Positions 7,698 through 15,590 of a stretch of 40,217 bases of DNA are shown one piece after another. The position numbers and the translations under genes are program-made. Source of the DNA: JBGPJO01 sp964348535. GTDB taxonomy: Bacteria > Patescibacteriota > Minisyncoccia > Phycocordibacterales > JAKFXT01. Under the pieces are notes generated by a model that was not told the DNA's origin, ran no database searches, and saw only the letters and a program-made list of their open reading frames with translations. The stretch covers positions 1 through 40,217 of the forward strand of contig CAYGDB010000002.1 in the NCBI GenBank assembly GCA_964348535.1, in the 5' to 3' direction. How positions within the stretch are numbered: position 1 is the stretch's first letter; each line of letters starts with the position of its first letter.

Positions 7698-8057
7698 ATG
7701 AAAAAAGATAAAAACAAGCAGAAAATAAAAACAACAAATATTTCAAATTCTATCAAAATATCAAAGCTGAAAATTCATCCGACAGGAGACAGGGTTCTTA
7801 TAAAAGAGTCATTGTTTGACGCTCAAGAAAAAACACAATCCGGAATTATAATCCCTTCAACAGTGGAGAAAGATTCAGGCGCAAAGAGAGGGGTTGTGCT
7901 TTCAGTTGGTCCCGGCAAGTATGATGACGGCGAGTTGATTCCTATTTCCGTCAAGGAGGGGGATACGGTTCTTTTTCAATGGGGAGAAAAGATTGTTGAA
8001 GATGGTGAAGAATACTATCTTGTGAAAGATGGGGAGATTATGGCGATTGTAAAATAG
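7698..8057 (+). CDS. groES: Co-chaperonin GroES with N-terminal extension
   Basis: GroES caps the GroEL folding chamber. The core starts at KIHPTGDRVLIKE (about residue 25) and shows SGIIIPSTVEKDSGAKRGVVLSVGPG, the mobile-loop region, then VLFQWGEKI and YYLVKDGEIMAIV at the end. The protein is 119 residues because of about 24 extra lysine/asparagine-rich residues at the N-terminus, which normal GroES lacks. ATG 7698 is chosen because a -35/-10 pair ends 7 nt upstream. Starting further upstream at 7572 would add hydrophobic sequence foreign to the family. The gene is followed by groL after a short tandem-repeat spacer. Confidence 0.92.
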   Translation: MKKDKNKQKIKTTNISNSIKISKLKIHPTGDRVLIKESLFDAQEKTQSGIIIPSTVEKDSGAKRGVVLSVGPGKYDDGELIPISVKEGDTVLFQWGEKIVEDGEEYYLVKDGEIMAIVK

Positions 8058-8117
8058 ACATTAGACAATAGACATCAGACAAAAGAGATTAGACAACAGA
8101 CATTAGACACCAGACTA
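8055..8117 (+). repeat. Short tandem repeat between groES and groL (unit like TTAGACA)
   Basis: About seven imperfect copies of an 8-10-nt unit (TAGACA, CAGACA, TTAGACA, variable linkers) fill the entire gap, starting in the groES stop codon. A related TAGACAATA run reappears downstream of groL. Confidence 0.7.
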
Positions 8118-8136
8118 TAAAATAATAGTAAAAAAT

Positions 8137-9786
8137 ATGGCAAAGAAAATTTTATACAATGAAAAAGCGAGAGAGGCTCTAAAAAGAGGAGTGGATACGG
8201 TGGCTGATGCCGTTAAAATTACTGTTGGACCGCGTGGCAGGAATGTTGTTCTTGATAAGGGATACGGCGCTCCCACTATTACAAATGATGGAGTTTCAAT
8301 AGCCAAAGAGATATCACTTTCTGATAAGTTTGAAAATATGGGAGCGGAGATTGCGAAAGAAGTGGCTACAAAAACAAACGAGGTTGCTGGCGACGGTACC
8401 ACCACTTCTGTTATTTTAATTCAGGCGATTGTGTCAGAAGGAGTAAAGCAAACATCTATGGGGGTGAATGCCATCGGCATTCGTCATGGCATAGAGGCGG
8501 CGGCGCTTGCCGTTGTTTCGGGCCTAAAAGACATCGCTAAACCTATAAAAAGCAAAGAAGAGATAATGCAGGTGGCGACCATTTCTGCGGAATCAAAAGA
8601 AATTGGCAAGATTATAGCCGACACTATTGATAAAGTCGGCAAGGACGGTGTTGTAACCGTTGAGGAATCCCAATCTTTCGGTGTCGATGCCGAGTATGTC
8701 GAAGGACTTGAATTTGATAAAGGATATGTCTCGCCTTATATGATAACGAACCCAGAGAGGATGGAGGCGGAGTATAGAGAACCATTGATTCTCATTACGG
8801 ATAAGAAAATTTCAACAGTTAAAGAAATTTTACCCCTTCTTGAAAAAGTTGCCGCAACAGGAAAAAAGGATTTGGTTATAATCGCAGAGGATGTGGACGG
8901 GGAGGCTCTGGCCACTTTTGTGGTGAACAAACTTCGCGGGGCGTTTAACGTCCTTGCCGTCAAGGCTCCCGGCTATGGCGACCGCAAGAAAGAAATGCTT
9001 GAAGACATTGCCGTTACTGTCGGAGGCAAAGTTATTTCTGAAGAGATTGGATTAAAGCTTGATGGTGTTGAAATTTCCGCGCTCGGCAGAGCTTCTCGAG
9101 TCGTTTCCACCAAAGATTCCACTACTATAGTCGGAGGCAAAGGAAAGAAGACCGATATAGAATCTCGCCTTCAAACTCTTAAAATTCAACGTGAAAAAAC
9201 AGAATCAAAATTTGATATTGAAAAACTTGATGAGAGGATAGCAAAGCTTTCGGGCGGAGTGGCTGTTATAAAAGTCGGAGCGGCCACTGAGACGGAGATG
9301 AAGTATTTAAAATTGAAGATTGAGGACGCGGTCAACGCCACCAAAGCGGCGATTGAAGAAGGAATAGTGCCGGGTGGCGGAGTGGCTTTCATTAAAGCCG
9401 GTCAAAAAGTTTTGGCTAAAAATCTTAAATCACCTTCCGGAAGTTTCGAGTCGGAATTTGCCGTCGGCGTTGCCATAGTTCTGAAGGCGCTTGATATGCC
9501 TCTTAGGCAAATTGCGGTGAACGCCGGAAAAGATGACGGCGCCGTGATTGTCGAAAGAGTAAAACAGTCAAAGGGGAATGCCGGATATGACGCGGTTAAA
9601 GATGTGATTGTGGCGGACATGCTTTTGGCGGGCATTATTGACCCCGTCAAAGTGGCAAGAAGCGCCGTTCAAAATGCGACATCGGCGGCCGCCATACTTT
9701 TGACCACTGAAGTGGCGATCGCGGACGAGCCCGAAAAAGAAAAACCTCAAATGCCCGGTGGTATGGGTGGCGGGATGGATTACTGA
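8137..9786 (+). CDS. groL: Chaperonin GroEL (Hsp60)
   Basis: GroEL is the 60-kDa chaperonin that folds proteins in an ATP-driven double ring with GroES. The 549-residue protein is full length. Visible features are VGPRGRNVVLDK, the ATP-site block GDGTTTSV, the apical domain with KAPGYGDRKKEMLEDIA, the equatorial return VPGGGVAF, and the C-terminal GGMGGGMDY tail. There is no Shine-Dalgarno before the ATG, and the upstream spacer is the TAGACA repeat. A strong terminator follows after about 70 nt, so groES-groL form a two-gene operon. Confidence 0.97.
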   Translation: MAKKILYNEKAREALKRGVDTVADAVKITVGPRGRNVVLDKGYGAPTITNDGVSIAKEISLSDKFENMGAEIAKEVATKTNEVAGDGTTTSVILIQAIVSEGVKQTSMGVNAIGIRHGIEAAALAVVSGLKDIAKPIKSKEEIMQVATISAESKEIGKIIADTIDKVGKDGVVTVEESQSFGVDAEYVEGLEFDKGYVSPYMITNPERMEAEYREPLILITDKKISTVKEILPLLEKVAATGKKDLVIIAEDVDGEALATFVVNKLRGAFNVLAVKAPGYGDRKKEMLEDIAVTVGGKVISEEIGLKLDGVEISALGRASRVVSTKDSTTIVGGKGKKTDIESRLQTLKIQREKTESKFDIEKLDERIAKLSGGVAVIKVGAATETEMKYLKLKIEDAVNATKAAIEEGIVPGGGVAFIKAGQKVLAKNLKSPSGSFESEFAVGVAIVLKALDMPLRQIAVNAGKDDGAVIVERVKQSKGNAGYDAVKDVIVADMLLAGIIDPVKVARSAVQNATSAAAILLTTEVAIADEPEKEKPQMPGGMGGGMDY

Positions 9787-9797
9787 AATAGAGGAAA

Positions 9798-9832
9798 GTA
9801 GACTCTTGGACAATAGATAGCTAGACAATAAG
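9798..9832 (+). repeat. TAGACAATA-type short repeats after groL
   Basis: The motif GACAATA occurs twice (in TTGGACAATAG and CTAGACAATAAG), with AGTAGACT before it. It resembles the spacer repeats at 8055-8117. Confidence 0.45.
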
Positions 9833-9855
9833 CGGATGCTATGATTTTGAAAAGC

Positions 9856-9894
9856 CCTCTCTCTCACAGCAGAGAGAGGACTTTTTACTTTTTT
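9856..9894 (+). terminator. Rho-independent terminator of groES-groL
   Basis: A perfect 9-bp stem (CCTCTCTCT/AGAGAGAGG) with a 6-nt loop is followed by two T-runs. Confidence 0.92.
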
Positions 9895-10039
9895 GAATAT
9901 GAAATATACTACTTCAGCTTTTGGTATTGGTTTTTCACGGGCTGTAGTATGCTGGTAGTACGCGCGACCTGTCCACCTAAATTATTAGGTGGTAGGGTAT
10001 GATAATATGCGCGAAAATATCTCGCACCAAACAAAATAT
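9895..10039 (+). other. Leader region of tRNA-Pro with an 8-bp hairpin
   Basis: CCACCTAA (9973-9980) pairs with TTAGGTGG (9985-9992) around ATTA. TATGAT/GATAAT at 9998-10006 is a possible -10 for the tRNA. No protein gene is supported here. Confidence 0.4.
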
Positions 10040-10110
10040 CGGAGTGTGGTATAAAGGTATTACATACGATTCGGGTTCGTATAATCCGGGTTCGATTCTC
10101 GGCACTCCGA
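10040..10110 (+). tRNA. tRNA-Pro (anticodon CGG)
   Basis: A full cloverleaf is visible. The acceptor stem CGGAGTG/CACTCCG has 7 perfect pairs, with the C1-G72 pair and discriminator A expected for proline. The D-arm contains GG. The anticodon stem is TACGA/TCGTA with loop TTCGGGT, giving anticodon CGG (10072-10074) followed by G37. The variable loop is 4 nt. The T-arm is CCGGG/CTCGG with TTCGATT. The 3' CCA is not encoded and must be added. It reads proline codon CCG. Confidence 0.93.
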
Positions 10111-10300
10111 CATATAATTTTGTCGTGGCTGAGCAAGCTTACGCTCAACAGCGTGATGAGGCATCGACCGCTTTACTTGCGGACGGGAATCGAACAGCGG
10201 AGCTATGTTTTACTAGCAAGTAAAACAAGCGAGCTGATACCCAGACAAAACTTTTTGACGAAAAAGTTTTAGTCGCGGGAGATTCCCGGCAACTTGAGAA
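10111..10300 (+). ncRNA. Hairpin-rich stretch, candidate structured RNA
   Basis: Five stems follow in a row: TGAGC/GCTCA (10130-10146), CCGC/GCGG (10168-10182), GTTTTACT/AGTAAAAC (10207-10226), AAAACTTTTT/AAAAAGTTTT (10247-10270) and CGGGA/TCCCG (10276-10288). TATAAT at 10113-10118 could start a separate transcript. I could not match it to tmRNA, RNase P RNA, SRP RNA or 6S RNA. A 33-codon open frame runs through part of it but looks random. Confidence 0.35.
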
Positions 10301-10348
10301 TTTGTGAATTAAGAGTCGTTAAATCTCGTGTTATTATAGATTGCGTTT

Positions 10349-10624
10349 ATGGATACTTTTATTACGGCGGCGGTCACAGTTGTTGGAATTATTTTGTCGC
10401 TTGGATACTACCCTCAAGCCTGGCGGATATGGCGTTCTCGCCAGGCTGTTAATATTTCGGTGACTTCGTATGTGATTTTTGCCGTCGGAACCACCACTTT
10501 GTTTTTATACGGTCTCTATAAAGATGACTTTGTAATTATCGCGAGTTTTTTCTTCGGGGCCATAGGGTCCTCTCTGGTCTTGTTTTTAGCTTTATATTTT
10601 AAGTGGAGCTCAAGCGGAAATTAG
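10349..10624 (+). CDS. SemiSWEET-like small transporter (PQ-loop/MtN3 family)
   Basis: The 91-residue protein has three transmembrane helices, the size of one SWEET/PQ-loop repeat, and probably works as a dimer moving small sugars or similar solutes across the cell membrane. The key motif is SLGYYPQAWRIWRSR in helix 1, which contains the Pro-Gln pair. NISVTSYVIFAVGTTTLFLYGL follows in helix 2 and a third hydrophobic helix comes after FVIIASFFFGAI. The substrate is not readable from sequence. TATAGA lies 8 nt before the ATG. It forms a possible pair with the next small membrane protein, 45 nt downstream. Confidence 0.85.
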   Translation: MDTFITAAVTVVGIILSLGYYPQAWRIWRSRQAVNISVTSYVIFAVGTTTLFLYGLYKDDFVIIASFFFGAIGSSLVLFLALYFKWSSSGN

Positions 10625-10669
10625 ACGAAAATTAGAGAAAATATTTTTTATAATATAAGCTACTGAAAG

Positions 10670-11014
10670 ATGTTGGGTGATAACTTAATTTTATTTTTTG
10701 CGTGGATGATAGGAACGATAGTTTTTGTCCGTGTTTATATTTTGTTTTTTCCGCAGACAAATTTATATATCTTCGGCAGTAACGTCCATCATTTATATTT
10801 CGGAACATCGATGCTTCTTGTTTTAAATGTTACCGACATTGTTGGTCTAAAAGGATGGGAATTTTTGGTCCTTTCCGGCATCGGCAGCGGTCTTGTGCTT
10901 GACCAGCTGGTTTATCTGGTGGCTTCAAACGGCGGACATAAGGCTTATTTTACGCCGTCTCTTTTTGGGCATGGTTATAGTAGTAACTTTTTTGGTCCTG
11001 ATGGGATTTTTTAA
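10670..11014 (+). CDS. Small integral membrane protein with VHHLYFG motif, function unknown
   Basis: This 114-residue protein has about three hydrophobic helices (near residues 5-25, 42-58 and 63-84). A distinctive NVHHLYFGTSML segment lies between the first two helices. A His/Gly/Tyr-rich tail (GGHKAYFTPSLFGHGY) follows the third. The clustered histidines in or near the membrane suggest a metal or redox role, but this is speculation. TATAAT at 10649-10654 lies 15 nt upstream of the ATG. I cannot assign a family. Confidence 0.65.
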   Translation: MLGDNLILFFAWMIGTIVFVRVYILFFPQTNLYIFGSNVHHLYFGTSMLLVLNVTDIVGLKGWEFLVLSGIGSGLVLDQLVYLVASNGGHKAYFTPSLFGHGYSSNFFGPDGIF

Positions 11015-11110
11015 GTTCACTCTCCTAATTTTTTAAAAGTTAAATACTTTAACATATATATCTATTCATTAAATCAATGTGTAAATGGTAATTGATTCTG
11101 TCCAAAAATT

Positions 11111-11138
11111 TTGGCGGGTGAAGGTTTTGTGATAGACT
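11111..11138 (+). promoter_or_regulatory. Candidate promoter of the atp operon
   Basis: -35 TTGGCG (11111-11116), a 16-bp spacer, and extended -10 TGA-TAGACT (11133-11138). A GCCTTT/AAAGGC palindrome (11145-11157) lies at the predicted transcript start. Confidence 0.45.
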
Positions 11139-11168
11139 GGTTACGCCTTTAAAAGGCCTATTATTTTT

Positions 11169-11933
11169 ATGGAAGGAGTACACATATCACTTGGGGCGGA
11201 AAGACTGGGCAGTTTTTTTGGCTTTCCAATTACAAATACGCTTGTGATGACATGGCTGGCTTCTTTTCTGATTATATTTTTTGCCATCGCGGTCGGACGA
11301 AGACTGAAATTTTTACCGGGCAGACTTCAGGTAGTTCTTGAGGAAGGAATTGGCGGAGGAGTTTCTTATGTGGAAGAGACACTTGAAAATAAAAAATTAG
11401 CAAGAACCTTCTTCCCTCTCATAGCTTCTCTTTTTGTTTTTATTTTGGTTGCCAATTGGCTCTATTTTATTCCCGGGGTAGGGAGTATCGGTTTTTTTCC
11501 CGCCGAAGGAGGGTCCGCCTCTGGCGGAGAAGGTGCTAAATTTATTCCTCTTTTGCGCGCCCCAGCCACTGATTTGAATGTTACTTTGGCTCTCTCTCTG
11601 ATAGTTTTTATTGTCATACAAACCGCGGGCTTTCGCGAGCTTGGCTTCTTGAAATACGCCGGAAAATTTGTTAATGTTAAATCTGTTCTGGGTTTTTTGA
11701 TCGGCATCATAGATTTGTTTTCAGAATTGGCCAGACTGATTTCATTTTCTTTCAGGTTGTTTGGAAACATTTTTGCGGGGGAAGTGATTATAGCGATAAT
11801 AATAGCTTTTGTGCCAGTATTTCTTCCGGTTCCGATTCTTTTGTTTGAAGTGTTCGTCGGTTTTATTCAGGCGGCAATATTTTCTCTATTGACGCTCTTT
11901 TTTATTAAAATCGCCGTGGCAACCCATCATTAA
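11169..11933 (+). CDS. atpB: F-type ATP synthase subunit a
   Basis: Subunit a forms the ion half-channels of the membrane Fo motor. The 254-residue protein has five to six transmembrane helices. The essential arginine lies in FSFRLFGNIFAGEV, and the conserved last helix (FVGFIQAAIFSLLTLFFI) carries the usual Gln. An unusual Gly/Ser/Glu-rich outside loop (about residues 109-125, AEGGSASGGEGAK) sits between the helices ending VANWLYFIPG and starting DLNVTLAL. It is the first gene of the eight-gene atp operon. No atpI precedes it. Confidence 0.96.
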   Translation: MEGVHISLGAERLGSFFGFPITNTLVMTWLASFLIIFFAIAVGRRLKFLPGRLQVVLEEGIGGGVSYVEETLENKKLARTFFPLIASLFVFILVANWLYFIPGVGSIGFFPAEGGSASGGEGAKFIPLLRAPATDLNVTLALSLIVFIVIQTAGFRELGFLKYAGKFVNVKSVLGFLIGIIDLFSELARLISFSFRLFGNIFAGEVIIAIIIAFVPVFLPVPILLFEVFVGFIQAAIFSLLTLFFIKIAVATHH

Positions 11934-11971
11934 AAAGTCGAGTGGAATAATTAATAGTAATAAATAAAATT

Positions 11972-12199
11972 ATGGATATAGAAGTAGCAAAAACATTGGG
12001 TATGGCGCTTGCGGTCGGTTTGGGTGTTCTCGGTCCTGGCATAGGTATCGGCCTTATAGTTTCAAGAGCTCTTGAGGCGATAGGCAGAAATCCTGAAGCT
12101 TACGGCAAAATTCAGGCCACAATGTTTATCGGTATCGCTTTTACGGAAGCTTTGGCTATCTTTGCTTTGGTTATCGCTTTTATAGTGAAGTTCACTTAA
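11972..12199 (+). CDS. atpE: F-type ATP synthase subunit c
   Basis: Subunit c is the 75-residue helical hairpin that forms the rotor ring. The polar loop is RNPEAYGKI (usual R-Q/N-P) and the ion-binding glutamate is in FTEALAIFALV. The first helix reads GPGIGIGLI, without the Gln found in Na+-binding rings (GxGQG), and Ala replaces the Ser that follows the glutamate there. The ring is therefore most likely proton-coupled. It lies between atpB and atpF in standard order. Confidence 0.96.
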   Translation: MDIEVAKTLGMALAVGLGVLGPGIGIGLIVSRALEAIGRNPEAYGKIQATMFIGIAFTEALAIFALVIAFIVKFT

Positions 12200-12229
12200 G
12201 GTTCGTATAAAACGTAAAATTTCTTAAAA

Positions 12230-12676
12230 ATGGACCAAATAATAACTGTCTTTGGTATAGACTGGAAATTGCTTCTTATACAAGCGGTTAATTTTGGTGT
12301 CGTCCTTTTTGTTTTGGAACGTTTTCTTTACCGACCGGTGATAAAAATGATAGACGAGCGCAGAGAAAAAATAGAACAGGGAGTAAAAAATGCCGAAGTC
12401 GCTTCCTTTGAGCTTCAAAAAGCCGAAACTAAATCTCGCGAGCTTATTTCAAAGGCGGAGATGGAAGCTCGGGAGACTTTAATTTCTGGCAAAAGGATGG
12501 CGGAAGAAAAAGCCGAAAAAATAAAAACTGAAGCCGAAGAAAAAAATAGGATGATTCTTGAAGCCGCTTTAAAGGAGGGAGAAGAAATGAAAAAACGCGC
12601 CATGGAAGAATTGAAAGGGGAGGTGTCGCGTCTTGGGATTTTGGCGGCGGAAAAAATTTTAAGAAAACAGTCATGA
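12230..12676 (+). CDS. atpF: F-type ATP synthase subunit b
   Basis: Subunit b is the peripheral stalk of ATP synthase. The 148-residue protein has one N-terminal membrane helix (about residues 11-30, KLLLIQAVNFGVVLFVLERFLY). A long Lys/Glu/Ala-rich coiled coil from about residue 38 to the end follows (VIKMIDERREKIEQGVKNAE..). The family motif with Arg-Pro-Val next to the membrane (FLYRPVIKMIDERR) is present. The gene overlaps atpH by 4 bases (ATGA), indicating coupled translation. Confidence 0.95.
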   Translation: MDQIITVFGIDWKLLLIQAVNFGVVLFVLERFLYRPVIKMIDERREKIEQGVKNAEVASFELQKAETKSRELISKAEMEARETLISGKRMAEEKAEKIKTEAEEKNRMILEAALKEGEEMKKRAMEELKGEVSRLGILAAEKILRKQS

Positions 12677-13065
12677 GATTGGAAGAATCATACGCCCGGG
12701 CTATTTTTAAAAGTTTGGATGGAAAAAATTCCAGTCAAGCGGATTTGGTTGTGAAAAGTTTTTTTTCCGTTGTTTCAAAAAAAGGTCACAGGAATCTTCT
12801 TCCTCGCATAGCCAAAGCTTTTGAAAGAATCTGTTTAAGTTATAAAGCCAGTAAGATGATTAAAATTTTTGTTAGTGAGGAGGGAAAGACGATTGTTCCA
12901 AAAGAAACAATTTTAATGTTTTCTAACAATGCTGAAGAAATTCCCGTTTATGAAACGCAGGACTCCACTATAATCGGCGGATACGTGGCAAAAGGGAAAG
13001 GTTTGCGAGTTGATGGAAGTTACAAAACCGCTCTGCTTTCTCTTTACTCTAAAATAAAAGCTTAA
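12673..13065 (+). CDS. atpH: F-type ATP synthase subunit delta, shortened
   Basis: Delta joins the stalk to the top of F1. Only 130 residues are present against about 175-180 in most bacteria. The N-terminal helical region (MRLEESYARAIFKSL, LLPRIAKAFERIC) is compact. The C-terminal signature is retained (IIGGYVAKGKGLRVDGSYKTALLSLYSKI, matching the usual GG..i..g....D.S...kL..l). Identification rests on this C-terminal block and the operon position. The gene starts inside the end of atpF and atpA follows after one base, so the reading is tightly coupled. Confidence 0.88.
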   Translation: MRLEESYARAIFKSLDGKNSSQADLVVKSFFSVVSKKGHRNLLPRIAKAFERICLSYKASKMIKIFVSEEGKTIVPKETILMFSNNAEEIPVYETQDSTIIGGYVAKGKGLRVDGSYKTALLSLYSKIKA

Positions 13066-13066
13066 T

Positions 13067-14614
13067 ATGGATAATTCAATTATTGAAAAAATAAAAAAGG
13101 AGATAGAAAATTTCGCGTCAGTTGCCGTTGCCGAGGAAATAGGTGTTGTGGTTAAAGTCGGAGACGGGGTTGCTGAAATAGAAGGATTGGATAAAGCTCT
13201 TATGTCCGAAATTGTTCTTTTTGACGAAGTGGAAGGAAAAACGCTTGAAGAATCACTCAACCAAAAATCCGAGCTTTTTGGTCTTCTTTTAAATTTGGAA
13301 GAGGAATCTGTAAAGGCGATTATTTTGGGCGACACAGCGAGAGTCAAAGAAGGAATGACTGTAAAGCGGGTTGGTAAAATTCTCTCGGTGCCTGTGGGCG
13401 ATGTTTTGGTGGGGAGAGTGGTGAACGCGCTCGGAGAAGCGATTGACGGAAAGGGGGAAATAAAATCAGACGAGTATTACCCGGTGGAGCGTGACGCTTA
13501 CGGAGTTATCGATAGGTCGCCGGTCAATGTTCCTGTTCATACCGGTATAAAAGCCATTGATTCCATGATTCCCGTCGGTCGGGGACAGCGTGAGCTTATC
13601 ATAGGGGACAGGGGGGTGGGAAAGACGGCTATTGCCATTGATACTATTTTAAATCAAAAAAGCGAACCGAAAGAAACACGGCCAATTTGTATTTATGTTG
13701 CCATAGGTCAAAAAGAATCAAAGACGGCAAGAATAGTTCAAGAGCTCAAGGATTATGGAGCGCTTGAATACACTATTATTGTTTCAGCTTCCGCATCATC
13801 TCCGGCCTCGCTTCAATTTTTAGCGCCTTACGCCGGAGTCGCCATGGCTGAATATTTTATGGAAAAAGGCAAAGACGCCATCATTATTTATGATGACCTT
13901 TCAAAACACGCCGTGGCTTATCGCCAGATTTCTTTGCTTTTAAGACGTCCACCCGGGCGAGAAGCTTATCCTGGCGATGTTTTCTATCTTCACTCCCGTC
14001 TTTTGGAGCGGGCGGCAAAACTTTCAAAAGAAAAAGGCGGAGGGTCCGTGACGGCTCTTCCGATTATTGAAACTCAAGCCGGCGATGTTTCGGCTTACAT
14101 TCCGACCAATGTCATATCTATCACTGACGGACAAATTTATCTTGAAACGGATTTATTTAACAAGGGCATGAGACCCGCGGTGAACGTTGGAATTTCCGTT
14201 TCTCGCGTCGGTTCAAATGCTCAGACAAAAGCCATGAAAAAAGTGGCGGGCAAAATTCGTCTTGAGCTTGCCCAGTTCAGGGAGCTTGAAGCTTTTATGC
14301 AGTTTTCAAGCGACCTTGACGCTGAAACAAAAAAGCGGATTGAAAAAGGGAAAATGCTTTCCGAAGTTTTGACTCAAGGCAGAGGAGCGCCGCTTTCTTT
14401 TGAAAGGCAGGTTGTGGTTATTTATTCTGCCGTGAATGGATACATGGATTCGGTGCAGGTTTCTCTAATAAGAGAAACAGAGTCAAAACTTTTTGACTAC
14501 ATTGAACGCGAGAGTTCTATTTTTTCCGACATATCTTTTTCCAAAGAGCTAACATCCGATATAGAAGAAAAACTCAAATCCGTTCTTGAAACTTTTTTCA
14601 GCAAACATATTTAA
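13067..14614 (+). CDS. atpA: F-type ATP synthase subunit alpha
   Basis: Alpha is the regulatory nucleotide-binding subunit of the F1 hexamer, 515 residues. The P-loop is GDRGVGKTA at residues 180-188, where most species have GDRQTGKT. Other hallmarks are EGLDKALMSE, GIKAIDSMIPVGRGQREL, IIYDDLSKHAVAYRQISLLLRRPPGREAYPGDVFYLHSRLLERAAK and ISITDGQIYLETDLFNKG. The C-terminal region contains GRGAPLSFERQVVVIY. It is full length apart from small changes. atpG starts directly after its stop. Confidence 0.97.
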   Translation: MDNSIIEKIKKEIENFASVAVAEEIGVVVKVGDGVAEIEGLDKALMSEIVLFDEVEGKTLEESLNQKSELFGLLLNLEEESVKAIILGDTARVKEGMTVKRVGKILSVPVGDVLVGRVVNALGEAIDGKGEIKSDEYYPVERDAYGVIDRSPVNVPVHTGIKAIDSMIPVGRGQRELIIGDRGVGKTAIAIDTILNQKSEPKETRPICIYVAIGQKESKTARIVQELKDYGALEYTIIVSASASSPASLQFLAPYAGVAMAEYFMEKGKDAIIIYDDLSKHAVAYRQISLLLRRPPGREAYPGDVFYLHSRLLERAAKLSKEKGGGSVTALPIIETQAGDVSAYIPTNVISITDGQIYLETDLFNKGMRPAVNVGISVSRVGSNAQTKAMKKVAGKIRLELAQFRELEAFMQFSSDLDAETKKRIEKGKMLSEVLTQGRGAPLSFERQVVVIYSAVNGYMDSVQVSLIRETESKLFDYIERESSIFSDISFSKELTSDIEEKLKSVLETFFSKHI

Positions 14615-14615
14615 T

Positions 14616-15548
14616 ATGTCCAATCTTCGTGAAATAAAAGGAAAAATAAAAGGAGTGGCAAAAACCCGCCAAGTAACGAGGGCGATGGAGGCTGTTTCCG
14701 CTTCCAAGATGAGAAAAAGTCAGGAGAAGGCGATAGCGGGACGCCCTTATGCCATCTCGGCGTTTCGCATTCTTAATGGACTTTCAAAGAATTTAAATAC
14801 CAGAGAAAGTTTTTTCGTCAAAGAGCGTGAAATGAAAAAAGTTCTTGTCATTCTTATCACAAGCGACCGCGGTTTTGCCGGCGGTTTAAATTCAAGTGTC
14901 ATAAAAAAGACTTTGGCTTTTATGAGTGATAAAAAGATCGCCAAAGAAGACGTTTCTTTTATTTGCGTAGGCAAAAAAGGATATGACTTTTTTTCAAAAC
15001 GAGGTTACTCGATAAGCGAAAACTTTGAAAAGTTTGAAGACGCTTTGCCAATATCTGAAGTGGAAGAAATATCGTCCCGCGCCGTAGATTTGTACAAAGA
15101 GGGCGATTTTACTCATGTGTTCGTGGCTTATAGCAACTTCGTCTCAACTTTTACACAGGAACCTTTGCTTAACCAAGCCCTGCCTCTTCGTCAAGAAGAA
15201 ATAGCCCGGATTATAGAATCCATAAGGCCCGCCCGTGGCAAGTATTCCGAAATGTTCAAGGACGAAAAAAGTCCGGATGAAAACAGCTTTGCCGATTATT
15301 TGTTTGAACCGTCCGCAGAGCTTGTTTTTGAACGATTGGTTTTTGACTTGATTGCGGTTCTTGTTTTTCAAAGTTTTGTGGAAGGCAAGGCCTCGGAGTT
15401 TTCGGCAAGAATGGTTGCCATGCGTTCGGCTTCCGAAAAAGCTCTTGAAATGGGAAATGCTCTCTCGCTTTCTTACAACAAAGCTCGTCAATCAGTCATC
15501 ACTCGAGAAGTCTCCGAAATAGTCGGCGGAGTTGAAGCATTAGCCTAA
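14616..15548 (+). CDS. atpG: F-type ATP synthase subunit gamma
   Basis: Gamma is the central rotor shaft, 310 residues. The N-terminal helix LREIKGKIKGVAKTRQVTRAMEAVSASKMRK and the block ILITSDRGFAGGLNSSV are family hallmarks. The C-terminal helix includes EFSARMVAMRSASEKALEMGNALSLSYNKARQ followed by ITREVSEIVGG. The start at 14616 is chosen because it places MSNLREIKGKI at the N-terminus; the upstream ATG at 14586 lies inside atpA. A small GTAAC/GTTAC hairpin lies in the 42-nt gap before atpD. Confidence 0.96.
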   Translation: MSNLREIKGKIKGVAKTRQVTRAMEAVSASKMRKSQEKAIAGRPYAISAFRILNGLSKNLNTRESFFVKEREMKKVLVILITSDRGFAGGLNSSVIKKTLAFMSDKKIAKEDVSFICVGKKGYDFFSKRGYSISENFEKFEDALPISEVEEISSRAVDLYKEGDFTHVFVAYSNFVSTFTQEPLLNQALPLRQEEIARIIESIRPARGKYSEMFKDEKSPDENSFADYLFEPSAELVFERLVFDLIAVLVFQSFVEGKASEFSARMVAMRSASEKALEMGNALSLSYNKARQSVITREVSEIVGGVEALA

Positions 15549-15590
15549 AAAGTGTAACGTGAAGTTACGAATATAAAATCTAATAAAAAT

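Noticed and set aside
8055..8117. Possible CRISPR array
   Set aside because: Units are only 8-10 nt, vary in sequence and have no spacers of fixed length; no cas gene is present.
10185..10202. Minus-strand tRNA T-arm (AATCGAAC)
   Set aside because: The bases on the two sides of the loop do not pair and no acceptor stem fits.
9999..10223. Open reading frame of 74 codons on the plus strand
   Set aside because: It runs through tRNA-Pro and the hairpin-rich stretch and has random-looking composition.
10111..10300. tmRNA
   Set aside because: No tag frame ending in an ALAA-like peptide plus stop, and no paired tRNA-like ends were found; the neighbouring cloverleaf has a full anticodon arm and is an ordinary tRNA-Pro.
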